From: Corynebacterium sp. p3-SID1241
Lineage (GTDB): Bacteria; Actinomycetota; Actinomycetes; Mycobacteriales; Mycobacteriaceae
NCBI GenBank assembly: GCA_025144025.1
Contig: JALXWS010000008.1
Location: forward strand, 36,369-100,368
DNA length: 64,000 nucleotides
Reading direction: 5' to 3'
The first letter of the stretch is position 1. Each line of letters begins with the position of its first letter. Shown piece after piece: positions 25,825 through 35,204 of the stretch. The position numbers and the translations under genes were made by a program. Under the pieces are notes generated by a model, which was not told the origin of the DNA, did no database searches, and worked only from the letters and a program-made list of their open reading frames with translations.

Positions 25825-27012
25825 CTGCGGCTGCATCGTCGGGCCGTAGGACAGGCGGCGGTGCACGGCCTCAAAAGGTCCGCGGCGGTCGAAGGCTTCC
25901 AGCACGCAGGCGAAGATGAGCGTGACCAGCCACACCGCGAATGCCAGCGCGGCTTGGCCAAAGGCGCCCAGTTCGTGGCCGAAGTTCAGCGTAAACGGGT
26001 GCACGAGGCAGAAAAAGAGGAGGCACTGGCCCACGTAGCCGCTCATGGAGCGCTTACCCAGCGCCGCAAAGGGCCACAGCACCGCGGGCAGCGGCGCACC
26101 GGCCGAGAGCCGCTCCTGTACCGGCTGCAACACCAGCGCGAGCCCGGCCAGGATGCCGGGGCCGGTAAAGACGCCGATGAAGGAGTTGGCATTATTGGCC
26201 GCATTCGCCCAGCGCTGCTCGATGACCCCAAGCGTGCTCAAAGACCACAAGGTACCGATAACCACGGTAATGACCACCGCGACGGCGACCCAGCGCAGGA
26301 GGGTGGGGCGGTGAGAGGGGACGTCGGCAAGCACGCCTTGGCGCGCCCACACAAAGCCCACCAGCATGACGGGCAGGTACATCAATAAAATGATCGGCGT
26401 GGCCAAGGCCTGGCTGCCTAGGGTGACTAGCTGGCTGAGCAGCAAATCGGGGTAGGAATCGATGGTGCCGATGCCTTCCGTAGCCACCACGCCGAGGGGA
26501 TCCATAGCGCCGGAAATGAAGGCCACGATCCCGCCCAGCGCGCACAGTGCGAACAGAATATAGGCCACGCGCATAAGGGTAGAATCCCGCTTGCGCAGCA
26601 GGAATGCAATCACGATTCCGGCCGCGCCATAGAAGAACATGATGTCGCCCCAAAACAGCAGCGTCATGTGCACCGCACCCATCACTGCTAAGAAGGCATA
26701 GCGCTTGGCGATGACCCTGCGCGCCGCCTGCACCGGAAACCCACGCCGCCACAGGCTCAGCGCAATGAGCCCCACGCCAAAGCCGAGCAGGGTGGAGAAC
26801 ATGGGCAGGCCGCGGTTGTGGACAAAGAAGGCGCCGAAGACGACGGCCGCCTTATCCCACGCGCTGCCGTCGATGATGCCGCCGAAATAGCTGCCTGGCC
26901 GGTCGGTGGTAATAATCCACGCCGTGGTCATATTGGCCATGGCGATGCCTAGGAGGGCCATGCCGCGCGCCACATCGGGCACGATCATGCGGGGCCGAGA
27001 AGCTGAGCTCAC
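25774..27012 (-). CDS. DUF418 family membrane protein
   Basis: The 412-residue protein has about ten membrane helices. N-terminal PDVARGMALLGIAMANM and the C-terminal ALGKRSMSGYVGQCLLFF segment are characteristic of DUF418/YeiB proteins, which resemble acyltransferase-type integral membrane proteins. The activity is not known. It is encoded 12 bp downstream of the cyclase gene on the same strand, so the two may be cotranscribed. Confidence 0.85.
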   Translation of the reverse strand: MSSASRPRMIVPDVARGMALLGIAMANMTTAWIITTDRPGSYFGGIIDGSAWDKAAVVFGAFFVHNRGLPMFSTLLGFGVGLIALSLWRRGFPVQAARRVIAKRYAFLAVMGAVHMTLLFWGDIMFFYGAAGIVIAFLLRKRDSTLMRVAYILFALCALGGIVAFISGAMDPLGVVATEGIGTIDSYPDLLLSQLVTLGSQALATPIILLMYLPVMLVGFVWARQGVLADVPSHRPTLLRWVAVAVVITVVIGTLWSLSTLGVIEQRWANAANNANSFIGVFTGPGILAGLALVLQPVQERLSAGAPLPAVLWPFAALGKRSMSGYVGQCLLFFCLVHPFTLNFGHELGAFGQAALAFAVWLVTLIFACVLEAFDRRGPFEAVHRRLSYGPTMQPQLSGAAQAIEKQQMADR

Positions 27013-27024
27013 TTAAAAACCTCG

Positions 27025-28557
27025 TTATACCTCGGAACGTTCTGCCAGGGTAGCGCGGATAGGGCGAGCCAGCTGGGTCATGCGGTGACGCCCACGCAGC
27101 TCAATGGATTTCATCATAGTCCAGCGGGCCTGCTCGGCCTCATTGGCGGTCTTAAGTGTGGCGGCATTGGTGAGCACCTGGCCCGGGGTGTCCTTGGCCA
27201 GCTCGGTCAGGCGCGCGGTCTCGTTTACGGCATCACCGATGACGGTGTACTCGAAGCGATCTGCGCCACCTATGTGCCCGGCGACGACGTGCCCCGCCGC
27301 CACGCCAATGCCGGCCTGCAGCTCCAGCCCGCGCAACTCGCCGCGCAGCTCGCGGGCGGCCTGCAGCGCCATGGAGGTGGAATCATAAACATTCAGGGGT
27401 GCGCCAAAAACGGCGAGGGCGGCATCGCCTTGGAACTTATTAATGATGCCTTTATTGCGGTGCACCACCTTGACGACGTGCTCGAAGAACTTATTGAGTT
27501 CCTCCACTACCTCCTCGGGGGAGTGATTGACGGCGAAGGTGGTAGAGCCGATGACGTCAATAAAAAGCACCGCTACCTTGCGGTCCTCGCCGCCTAGTTC
27601 GGGGCGCTCCTCCAAGGCGCGCTGGGCCACCTCGCTACCGACGTAGCGGCCGAAAATATCGCGCACGCGATTGCGCTCGCGCAGGCCACGCATCATTTCG
27701 TTGAAGCCGGCCTGCAGCACGCCTAGCTCGGAACCATCATAGATATCGACCTCTGCATTAGTATCGCCGCGGCGCACCCGATTGATGGCGTCCTGCAGCT
27801 CCACAATCGGGTCCACCACGCTCATCACCGCAAAGCTAGTACCGATAAACCCGGTGGCCAGGGCGGTTAGCGCCAAGGCGGTGATGGCGGGTACAAGGTC
27901 ACCGGCGTTGCCGGGAAAAAGGCCGGTGCGTTGGGCAATCAGTACTAATAAGACGCCCACCAGGGGCACACCGGAGGTCATCAGCCAGGTGGAAATCAGC
28001 CGGTACTTGATGGGCGGCTCCAAAGTGGCATCCTCGAAGCGGCGCGCCACCGCCTGGGCGGCAACCGGTCGGACGAGGCGCTCGGCTTGCAAGTAGGTCA
28101 GAATGATCACCACTAGGCCGGCCAGGGTGGCAGATACGCCAACGACTAGCCCCAGGCGGCCGGATTCCTGCCCGGAAATCACCACGGCCAAGATGATGCC
28201 GATGAGCCACACCGCGGCCGCCACCGCGGATTGGTAGACGGGGATGCGCAGCACCAAGTTGCGCACCATATTCGGATCATGCTCGTCTGGGTTGCGCTGC
28301 CAGTCCAGCACTGGGCGGAAAAGCAGCAGGGTCACGGCGATGCCGATGACCACGGCAAACATGAGGTACACCGCGGCAACGCCCATCAGGCTGGGCAGTT
28401 CGGAGGCAAAGTCCTTGATCTCCGGCATGGGCAGGAAATAAAGGACAAAGGTCATGATCGCTATGGCGCCGATGAGGTTCGCGCCGAGGACTAAGGCGGC
28501 GTAGACCGGCCATTGGGTACCCATGAGCCATCGTGCGCCGCGCAGTAGTCTGTTCAT
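27025..28557 (-). CDS. cyaB: Membrane-bound class III adenylate cyclase with HAMP domain
   Basis: The 510-residue protein has six N-terminal membrane helices (residues about 18-240), a HAMP linker (VVDPIVELQDAINRVRRGDTNAEV), and a class III cyclase domain from about 320. Metal-binding aspartates are in VLFIDVIGSTTF and in KFQGDAALAVFG; the substrate and transition-state residues appear in GDAVNETARL. The family and position correspond to CyaB of C. glutamicum and Rv3645. The cAMP produced would bind GlxR (5853-6536), so sensor enzyme and receptor are in the same window. It is divergent from holB. Confidence 0.9.
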   Translation of the reverse strand: MNRLLRGARWLMGTQWPVYAALVLGANLIGAIAIMTFVLYFLPMPEIKDFASELPSLMGVAAVYLMFAVVIGIAVTLLLFRPVLDWQRNPDEHDPNMVRNLVLRIPVYQSAVAAAVWLIGIILAVVISGQESGRLGLVVGVSATLAGLVVIILTYLQAERLVRPVAAQAVARRFEDATLEPPIKYRLISTWLMTSGVPLVGVLLVLIAQRTGLFPGNAGDLVPAITALALTALATGFIGTSFAVMSVVDPIVELQDAINRVRRGDTNAEVDIYDGSELGVLQAGFNEMMRGLRERNRVRDIFGRYVGSEVAQRALEERPELGGEDRKVAVLFIDVIGSTTFAVNHSPEEVVEELNKFFEHVVKVVHRNKGIINKFQGDAALAVFGAPLNVYDSTSMALQAARELRGELRGLELQAGIGVAAGHVVAGHIGGADRFEYTVIGDAVNETARLTELAKDTPGQVLTNAATLKTANEAEQARWTMMKSIELRGRHRMTQLARPIRATLAERSEV

Positions 28558-28594
28558 GCCTTAATACTTTAGTAAGACCAGTAGGCTAGGGCGA

Positions 28595-29794
28595 GTGAAT
28601 ACCGGAAGCGTTGCGCAAAGATTGGCAGATACCCCAGGTGTGGCCCGCACCATCCTGGGCGCCGCTCGGGCGGCCCGGGGGATGCCAGGGGCAGACCCGC
28701 GGGCGATGAGCCATTCCTGGCTATTTACCGGCCCGCCGGGATCCGGACGTTCCCTGGCCGCGATCGATTTTGCGGCCGCGCTCATGTGCACGGACCCCGA
28801 GGAGCCGGGCTGCGGCCGCTGCGAGGCTTGCCGCGCGGTGCTGGAGACCAAGCAGCACACCGATTTGGTGCTCGTGGATCCGCAGGAGGTTATCATCCCC
28901 GTGGATACGGTGCGCGAGGTGATCGGCCGCGCCGCGAGCCTGCCCACGGTGGCGCCGTGGCGCGTGGTGATCTTCAATAATGCCGACCGACTCAACAACA
29001 ACGGTGCGAATGCCCTGCTGAAGACGGTAGAGGAGCCGCCGGCGCGCACCGTAATTATCATGTGCGCTCCTTCCGACGCCCCCGAGGACTTCTCCCAAAC
29101 CCTCCGCTCGCGCTGCCGCCATCTCTACATCCCCTCCCCGTCGGTAAAGAGCATTACCTCCCAGTTGGTCAGCGAGGGCGCTTCGGATCACGACGCCCAC
29201 TTGGCCGCCCTCACCTCCCTCCGCCACGTCGGCAGGGCGCGGCGCCTAGTCAACGATCCGGCCGTGCAAAAGCGCCGCGCGGTGGCCATCAATTTGGCAG
29301 AAGAGGTCTTCCACGGTTCTCAGGGCTTCCAGGCGGTGACCTCGTTGCTGAAGATGGTGGACGCGGAGGCGAAGGACTCGCACAAGGAACAAGAAGAGGC
29401 TGAGCTGGCGAAGTTGGAACAAACCCTCGGCGTGGGCGCGAAGGGCAAGGGCGCCGCCAAGGCGCAGCGCGACGCCCGCTCGGTCATTAAAGACTTACAG
29501 GATCAGCACAAGAAGAGAGCCAAGCGCCGGGTTATCGACAACCTGGATTTGGTGCTTATCGATCTCTCCGGTGTGTACCGCGATGCGCTCATGCAGAAGG
29601 TGGGCGCGCAGGTGGATTTGACCCACCCGGACTTCGCCGGTCTTTCTGGTGAGCTCGCGCAGCGCGTGAGCGAGGAAGGCCTGCTGGACTGCCAAGCGGC
29701 CATCACGCTGTGCCGCGAGCAGCTGACCCAAAACGTCGGCACGCAGATTGCTTTCGATGGGCTGGTGGGCCGCCTGCGCCGCGCGTGTCTCTAG
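28595..29794 (+). CDS. holB: DNA polymerase III subunit delta'
   Basis: The 399-residue clamp-loader subunit starts at GTG 28595. It has a P-loop-like GPPGSGRSLAA, in which the Walker lysine is arginine as expected for a delta' that does not hydrolyse ATP, and a zinc module with four cysteines (MCTDPEEPGCGRCEAC). The central LLKTVEEPPARTVIIM motif and the SRC-like box SRCRHLYIP are those of the gamma/delta' family. The C-terminal half is longer and charged, as in other actinobacteria. Confidence 0.92.
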   Translation: MNTGSVAQRLADTPGVARTILGAARAARGMPGADPRAMSHSWLFTGPPGSGRSLAAIDFAAALMCTDPEEPGCGRCEACRAVLETKQHTDLVLVDPQEVIIPVDTVREVIGRAASLPTVAPWRVVIFNNADRLNNNGANALLKTVEEPPARTVIIMCAPSDAPEDFSQTLRSRCRHLYIPSPSVKSITSQLVSEGASDHDAHLAALTSLRHVGRARRLVNDPAVQKRRAVAINLAEEVFHGSQGFQAVTSLLKMVDAEAKDSHKEQEEAELAKLEQTLGVGAKGKGAAKAQRDARSVIKDLQDQHKKRAKRRVIDNLDLVLIDLSGVYRDALMQKVGAQVDLTHPDFAGLSGELAQRVSEEGLLDCQAAITLCREQLTQNVGTQIAFDGLVGRLRRACL

Positions 29795-29895
29795 GCGGGG
29801 TTAGGTGGGACGCGCACGGTCGGGACCCGATTTCTATTCCGCGGCGCCCCTAGGTTAAACTCTCTCTTGCTGCACTGGCACATGCCGAGCAGCGC

Positions 29896-29971
29896 GCCGC
29901 CTTAGCTCAGTCGGTAGAGCATTTCACTCGTAATGAAAAGGTCGCGAGTTCGATTCTCGCAGGCGGCTCCA
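29896..29971 (+). tRNA. tRNA-Thr (anticodon CGT)
   Basis: Acceptor GCCGCCT pairs with AGGCGGC, the anticodon stem TTTCA/TGAAA encloses loop CTCGTAA (anticodon CGT, codon ACG), and the T-arm GCGAG-TTCGATT-CTCGC is perfect. CCA is encoded (29969-29971). A 73-nt body plus CCA is normal. Confidence 0.97.
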
Positions 29972-29977
29972 CGTAGT

Positions 29978-30020
29978 ACCAACCCCCTGCGGCCAATAAT
30001 AATGACTGCAGGGGGTTGGT
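29978..30020. terminator. 13-bp perfect hairpin after tRNA-Thr
   Basis: ACCAACCCCCTGC (29978-29990) and GCAGGGGGTTGGT (30008-30020) are exact inverted copies around a 17-nt A/T-rich loop. It immediately follows the tRNA. No long T run follows on the plus strand, so it may stop transcription inefficiently or be a processing signal. Confidence 0.65.
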
Positions 30021-30072
30021 CTAGCTACTATTGGTCCTGTCTTGTTTCTTCCCTAGGAAAGGATCTCCCTGC

Positions 30073-30837
30073 ATGGATATCCTCATCCGATCCACCCCTG
30101 CTGAGGTCGCCCTCGCGGCCGCCGATATCTTTACGCGCTACGCCAACGACGGCGCCACCCTGGGCCTAGCGACGGGCTCGACGCCGGTAGCGATGTATCA
30201 AGAACTCATCGCCCGCTATGAGCGCGGCGAGGTCAGCTTTGCCCAAAGCTGCGCCTTCCTCCTCGATGAGTACTTGGGCCTAGCCCCCGATCACGAGCAG
30301 TCCTATTACTCGGACATCCGGCGCGAGTTCACCAGCCACGTGGATTTTGTCGATGCCCTGGTAAAAAGCCCCGCCGGCGACGCCGCGGATCCCGCCCGTG
30401 CAGCCGAGTCCTATGATGCGGCTATTCGGCAGGCCGGCGGAGTGGATATCCAGCTGCTGGGGATCGGGGCAAACGGGCACATCGGCTTCAATGAACCTTC
30501 TAGCTCCTTGCGCTCGCGCACACACGTGACGACGCTGCACCCACAAACCGTGCGGGACAATGCGCGCTTTTTCGATAAAGAGCAGGATGTGCCGCGCCAC
30601 GCAATCACCCAAGGATTGGGCACGATTAGCGAGGCCCGCCACCTCCTGTTGCTGGCCACCGGCGCCAATAAGGCCAGCGCGGTAAAGGCCCTGGTTGAAG
30701 GTCCGCTTTCGGCGCGATGCCCGGCCTCCATCCTGCAGCTACACCACAGCGCCACGGTCATCGTTGATGAGGCCGCGGCCGCCGGGCTCGAGGACCGCGA
30801 ATACTACCTTTTCGCGGACCAGAATCGGGTGCTCTAG
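30073..30837 (+). CDS. nagB: Glucosamine-6-phosphate deaminase
   Basis: The 254-residue enzyme converts glucosamine 6-phosphate to fructose 6-phosphate and ammonia. It shows the N-terminal phosphate loop [20 protein letters not shown] with the catalytic aspartate, [13 protein letters not shown] with the conserved histidine, and [12 protein letters not shown] near the C-terminus. The start ATG 30073 follows GGAAAGGATC. It stands alone here, away from other amino-sugar genes. Confidence 0.95.
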   Translation: MDILIRSTPAEVALAAADIFTRYANDGATLGLATGSTPVAMYQELIARYERGEVSFAQSCAFLLDEYLGLAPDHEQSYYSDIRREFTSHVDFVDALVKSPAGDAADPARAAESYDAAIRQAGGVDIQLLGIGANGHIGFNEPSSSLRSRTHVTTLHPQTVRDNARFFDKEQDVPRHAITQGLGTISEARHLLLLATGANKASAVKALVEGPLSARCPASILQLHHSATVIVDEAAAAGLEDREYYLFADQNRVL

Positions 30838-30866
30838 CCGCGGGCGCCAGGGAAGGAAGGGAAGAA

Positions 30867-32483
30867 CTAGCCCTGCGCCCCCAACAGGCGCGGCACCACC
30901 TTGCCGGTGGCGTTGCGCGGGAGCTTGGCCAGGAAGTGCACGTCGCGCGGCACGGAGTGATCGGCGAGCTTGGTGCGGACCCAGTCGCGGATGGCGTCGG
31001 CGGTGAGGGCCTTTCCGGCGGCGTCGGCAGTAGGCACCGCCCACACGGCGATGCGTTGGAAGGTCTCGCTATCCTTTACGCCGCCAGCATGAACCTCGTG
31101 GATGCCGGGCATGGCCTCGAGGACCTCGGTGACGGACTGCGGGTGGACGTTTTCGCCGCCGACGATGATCATGTCATCGGCGCGGCCGACCACGTGCAGG
31201 AAGTCGTGCTCGTCGATGTAGCCCAAATCGCCGATGGAAATGAGCCCGTCCACCTTATTCAGGCGCAGGTTCGGGTTGGTATAGCCGGTCATTGCGGTGG
31301 AGTTGGTGAGGTAAATCTCGCCCACCTCGCCACGCGGAACCGGGTGGCCCTCCTCATCTAGGATGCGCAGCTTCGTGCCCGAGGCCACGCGGCCGGCGAT
31401 GGTGGGGTTGGCGGCCACCTGATCCATAGTCGCGGTCGTCGCCAGTGCGAGTTCGGTGGAGCCGTACACGTTGCAGAGGATGGCGCCGAAGCGCTCATTG
31501 GTTTCCTTGACCACCTCCGGGGTCAGTGCGTTGCCGGCCGAGGCAATGAATTTCAGGCTCGAGGTATCGAACTCGCCGGCCGGGTCGCGCTCCACCAAGC
31601 GCTTAAAGAAGATGGGGGAGGAAATCATGCCATCGAGGCGGTAGCGCTGGACATCGTCAAGCACCTGCTCCGCATCGAATACGCGGCGGGTGACGATGGT
31701 ATTGCGCAGGCCAAGGGCAATATTGATGCAGGCCCAGCCCCAGGTGTGAAAAATGGACGCGGTAAGCTGCAGGCGCTGGTCCGCGCGCCACGGAATCGTA
31801 TCCACGATGGAGGCCAGCACCACCGGCAGGGTCGGCTCCGGCCGCATAATGCCCTTCGGAATGCCCGTGGTACCGGAGGACATGAGGACTATCGGGCCGT
31901 GCTTGGGAAAACGCGGCAGCTCCACGGCCGGTGGATTTTTCACGATCTTGTCCAGCTTCGGCAGCTCGCTTGCCCCAGTATCGTGCGCGATGATGACCGG
32001 GATATCGGTGTCCACGCGGTCGATGAACTCATCATCCACAACGAGCACGTTGATGCCATTTTCCTCGATGCAGCCGGCCAGCTGTTCCGGCGAAGAACCC
32101 ACGTTGAGCAGGTAAATAGAAGCACCCGCATAGCCCTTGGCGCCGAGCGGAATGATGATGCCGCGGCCGTTGCGCGCCATCACGCCGAGGCGGATCTCGG
32201 GCAGGTCCAGCGAGCGGAGGTAGCGGGCAAAGCCTTGGGCGTGGGTGCGCAGCTGGCGGTAGGTGAGGGTGCCGTCGTCGTCGATAAGCGCTAGGCGCTC
32301 TGGGCAAGTGAGGTAGCCCTGCTCGATTTCGCGCGCGGTGGTGAAGCGGTAGCGAGCCAGATTGGGCAGCATGCTGAGCTGGGCCTTCGCGCCCCCTTGG
32401 GTACTGACGATTCCGGCATTTAGAAGCGCCGGAACGAACCGGCCGAGGGCTGCGGCATGGAATTTGAAATCAGAGAAATTCAC
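30867..32483 (-). CDS. AMP-forming acyl-CoA synthetase (FadD-like)
   Basis: The roughly 538-residue ANL-superfamily ligase has the P-loop-like VLMSSGTTGIPKG, VYGSTELA (A5), DLGYIDEHDFLHVVGR with the ATP-binding aspartate (A7), the hinge motif DDMIIVGGENVHP and a catalytic lysine in RNATGKVVPR near the end. It activates a carboxylic acid, probably a fatty acid, as CoA ester or adenylate. The frame extends to 32567, but GTG 32483 (VNFSDFKF) with GGAG upstream fits homologues better. It is divergent from the secreted SGNH hydrolase. Confidence 0.87.
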   Translation of the reverse strand: MNFSDFKFHAAALGRFVPALLNAGIVSTQGGAKAQLSMLPNLARYRFTTAREIEQGYLTCPERLALIDDDGTLTYRQLRTHAQGFARYLRSLDLPEIRLGVMARNGRGIIIPLGAKGYAGASIYLLNVGSSPEQLAGCIEENGINVLVVDDEFIDRVDTDIPVIIAHDTGASELPKLDKIVKNPPAVELPRFPKHGPIVLMSSGTTGIPKGIMRPEPTLPVVLASIVDTIPWRADQRLQLTASIFHTWGWACINIALGLRNTIVTRRVFDAEQVLDDVQRYRLDGMISSPIFFKRLVERDPAGEFDTSSLKFIASAGNALTPEVVKETNERFGAILCNVYGSTELALATTATMDQVAANPTIAGRVASGTKLRILDEEGHPVPRGEVGEIYLTNSTAMTGYTNPNLRLNKVDGLISIGDLGYIDEHDFLHVVGRADDMIIVGGENVHPQSVTEVLEAMPGIHEVHAGGVKDSETFQRIAVWAVPTADAAGKALTADAIRDWVRTKLADHSVPRDVHFLAKLPRNATGKVVPRLLGAQG

Positions 32484-32583
32484 GGTTGGGATAGCTCCAA
32501 ATAGGCGAAGATAACAAAAAGTAACCATGGACGATATCGTGAGAGAGGCGCGCGGTGTTGCCGCCAACTCGAATTATGTTACA

Positions 32584-32611
32584 GAAGTGACTACAGTTAT
32601 CTGAAGTTACT
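32584..32611. promoter_or_regulatory. Direct repeat in the fadD-like/SGNH intergenic region
   Basis: GAAGTGACT (32584-32592) and GAAGTTACT (32603-32611) recur with a 19-bp period 23 bp before the SGNH start codon, where an operator could act on one or both divergent genes. The regulator is unknown. Confidence 0.3.
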
Positions 32612-32633
32612 GGTGTTTCTAGAAAAGGATCTC

Positions 32634-33449
32634 ATGAAATCTCTGCAGCTGAAAGTTCTCTCCGTGGTGGCTTCCGCGCTGACCGTGCTGGGTGCGGTGG
32701 CCGCGCCGCAGGCCACCGCCGCGGAGCGCAACCTAGTAGCCTTCGGTGATTCCGTCCTCGCGGATCCAGATGCTGGCTCCTATTTTGCCCACCGCTACGA
32801 CCGCTCCAAGGGCGTTGGCGTAGACTGCCCGACCTCCAATAACTATGCCAAGCGCGCGGGCGCGAAGCTGCGCCTTCCCGTACGGGACTTCTCCTGCTCC
32901 GGCGCCGTGTCCATGTCCCATGGTCCGCAGATTTTCCAGCAGGTGGATGCGGCCCTGCGCACTGGCGCGCTAACCCCGGCCACTAACCGCGTGGTCATCA
33001 CCACTGGCTTTAATGACACCTACAATCACCGCGATCTCAACCTGCCGCAAATTCGCAAGCAGTTTGTGGATCGCACTGCGCCGCAGATCGAGCGCATCAA
33101 GCGCGCCGCCCCGAATGCGCGCATTCAGATCGTTGGCTACCCCACCATCGGTTCCGGCCCGTACTACTGCCTATTCCACTTCGGTCCGCGTCCGGCCGAT
33201 TCCACCTTCCTACCGCCAATCCAGGACTTTGAGAATAAGGCCCAGTGGATGCAGGTGGACCTGGCGGCACGCACCGGCGTGCAGTTCTTGGATATGAAGC
33301 CCTCCACCCGAAATAACGGCATGTGCGCCGATGCAAACCAGCGCATGTGGGCTGGTCTGGTGGACTTTACCGCAGGCGACGGCAACCTGCCCATCCACAT
33401 GAACCAGCGCGGCCACGAGCATGCGGCCAACGTCATCGCCCGCTCCTAA
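32634..33449 (+). CDS. Secreted SGNH/GDSL-family hydrolase
   Basis: The 271-residue precursor has a Sec signal peptide (KSLQLKVLSVVASALTVLGAVAAPQATAA, cleavage after ATA-A near residue 30) and the SGNH blocks: FGDSVLADP (Ser nucleophile), a block III-like TGFNDTY (Asn) and the C-terminal HMNQRGHEHAA with the catalytic His. Cysteines suggest disulfides outside the cell. It is likely an esterase or lipase acting on envelope or host lipids. ATG 32634 follows AAAAGGATC. The divergent acyl-CoA ligase hints at a lipid-use role (inference). Confidence 0.87.
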   Translation: MKSLQLKVLSVVASALTVLGAVAAPQATAAERNLVAFGDSVLADPDAGSYFAHRYDRSKGVGVDCPTSNNYAKRAGAKLRLPVRDFSCSGAVSMSHGPQIFQQVDAALRTGALTPATNRVVITTGFNDTYNHRDLNLPQIRKQFVDRTAPQIERIKRAAPNARIQIVGYPTIGSGPYYCLFHFGPRPADSTFLPPIQDFENKAQWMQVDLAARTGVQFLDMKPSTRNNGMCADANQRMWAGLVDFTAGDGNLPIHMNQRGHEHAANVIARS

Positions 33450-33501
33450 AAAGGGTTTTCAGTAATGCGCCGGTTTTGAAAATATCGGTACGCTCGGGCG
33501 C

Positions 33502-34587
33502 ATGACTGTAAAAGCTGTTATTGCCCGCTCCCAGGGCGCGGAAGTCGAAACCGTCAATATTGTCGTTCCTGACCCCGGCCCCAATGACGTCATCGTGCGC
33601 GTGCAGGCCTGCGGCGTTTGCCACACCGACCTTGCCTACCGCGATGGCGATATTGAAGACGCCTTCCCCTTCCTGCTCGGCCACGAGGCCGCAGGCGTGG
33701 TAGAAACCGTAGGTTCTGCGGTTACCCACGTGGAGGAGGGCGACTTCGTCATTTTGAACTGGCGCGCCGTGTGCGGCGAGTGCCGCGCCTGCAAGAAGGG
33801 TGAGCCAAAGTACTGCTTTAATACGCACAACGCCTCCAAGAAGATGACCCTCGAGGACGGCACCGAGCTCACCCCCGCCCTGGGCATCGGTTCCTTTGCA
33901 GAGAAGACCCTGGTCCACGAGGGCCAGTGCACCAAGGTGGAAGACACCGACCCGGCTGCCGCTGGCCTGCTGGGCTGCGGCATCATGGCGGGCCTCGGCG
34001 CTGCCGTGAATACCGGCGATATCCAGCTCGGCGAGTCCGTTGCCGTCTTTGGCTGCGGCGGCGTCGGCATGGCGGCCATTGCGGGCGCCAAGCTGGCGAG
34101 CGCGGCCAAGATCATTGCTGTGGACATCGACGAAGGGAAGCTGGAGACCGCCCGCGAATTCGGCGCAACCGATACCATCTGCTCTAAGGATCTCTCGGAG
34201 CAGGAGGTTATTGACGCCGTGCGCGAGCTCACCGGCGGCTTCGGCACCGATGTCTCCATCGACGCCGTGGGCATCCAGCCCACCTGGCGCCAGGCCTTCT
34301 ATTCCCGCGACCACGCTGGCCGCATGGTCATGGTGGGCGTGCCGAACCTCACCGACCACGTGGATATCCCGGCCATCGACCTCTACGGCCGCGGCGGTTC
34401 CATCAAGCCTGCGTGGTACGGCGATTGCCTCCCCGAGCGCGATTTCCCCGCTTACGTAGCGCTGTCCAAGGCCGGCAACTTCCCGCTGGACAAGTTCGTC
34501 ACCGAGCGTATTGCGCTTGACGACGTCGAGCAGGCCTTCACCACCATGAAGTCCGGCAAGGTTCTACGTTCGGTGGTGGAGTTCTAA
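33502..34587 (+). CDS. fadH: S-(hydroxymethyl)mycothiol dehydrogenase (zinc alcohol dehydrogenase family)
   Basis: The 361-residue medium-chain dehydrogenase has catalytic zinc ligands in CGVCHTD and GHEAAG, the structural zinc lobe with four cysteines ([15 protein letters not shown]), and a Rossmann motif GCGGVGMAA. It matches mycothiol-dependent formaldehyde dehydrogenase, which oxidises the formaldehyde-mycothiol adduct to a formyl thioester. The downstream MBL-fold gene overlaps the stop by one base and is a conserved partner. In C. glutamicum the gene is also called adhE (cg0387). A different aliphatic alcohol substrate cannot be excluded. Confidence 0.88.
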   Translation: MTVKAVIARSQGAEVETVNIVVPDPGPNDVIVRVQACGVCHTDLAYRDGDIEDAFPFLLGHEAAGVVETVGSAVTHVEEGDFVILNWRAVCGECRACKKGEPKYCFNTHNASKKMTLEDGTELTPALGIGSFAEKTLVHEGQCTKVEDTDPAAAGLLGCGIMAGLGAAVNTGDIQLGESVAVFGCGGVGMAAIAGAKLASAAKIIAVDIDEGKLETAREFGATDTICSKDLSEQEVIDAVRELTGGFGTDVSIDAVGIQPTWRQAFYSRDHAGRMVMVGVPNLTDHVDIPAIDLYGRGGSIKPAWYGDCLPERDFPAYVALSKAGNFPLDKFVTERIALDDVEQAFTTMKSGKVLRSVVEF

Positions 34588-35201
34588 TGCGTATCGATAG
34601 CACGGTTACTTCTGGCAAGTTCCGCCTCGATGGCGGCGAGTGGGATGTGGACAATAACGTCTACGTCGTGGGCGATGACTCCAGCGTCTACGTGGTGGAC
34701 CCCTCTCATAATTTGGATGCGGTAGCAGAGCTCGTAGGCGATCGCCGTGTGGAGGGCATTCTTTTGACCCACGGGCACAATGATCACTGCGAGCTGGCCC
34801 CCGAGGCCGCCAAGCGCTTCGATACCGAGGTCTACCTGCACCCGGACGATGACATGCTGTGGCAGGAGTCCAATGGCGATGCTCCGTACACGCCATTGGC
34901 GGATCGCGGTCAATTCGATATCGGCGGCGAGAAGATTACGGTCTACCACACTCCGGGACACTCGCCGGGCTGCGTGGTGCTGCATGTGGGCGAGACGCTG
35001 CTGTCGGGCGATACGCTCTTCAACGGCGGCCCAGGCGCCACCGGCCGCAAGTACTCCGACTTCGATGTGATCATCGAGTCGCTGAAGAACGTCGTCTTCA
35101 CCCTGCCGGAGGACACCAAGGTCCTACCAGGGCATGGCGATGCCACCACGGTGGGCGCAGAGGCCGCGCGCATCGACGAATATATCGAGCGCGGCTACTA
35201 G
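34587..35201 (+). CDS. MBL-fold hydrolase, partner of formaldehyde dehydrogenase
   Basis: The 204-residue glyoxalase II-like enzyme has THGHNDHCEL (HxHxDH), HTPGHSPGC and LSGDTLFNGG plus LPGHGDATT for the second metal site. In actinobacteria this gene follows the mycothiol formaldehyde dehydrogenase and probably hydrolyses S-formylmycothiol or a similar thioester (inference from gene pairing). Its ATG overlaps the preceding stop (TAATG), so it is translationally coupled. It converges on rmlA. Confidence 0.88.
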   Translation: MRIDSTVTSGKFRLDGGEWDVDNNVYVVGDDSSVYVVDPSHNLDAVAELVGDRRVEGILLTHGHNDHCELAPEAAKRFDTEVYLHPDDDMLWQESNGDAPYTPLADRGQFDIGGEKITVYHTPGHSPGCVVLHVGETLLSGDTLFNGGPGATGRKYSDFDVIIESLKNVVFTLPEDTKVLPGHGDATTVGAEAARIDEYIERGY

Positions 35202-35204
35202 CCT

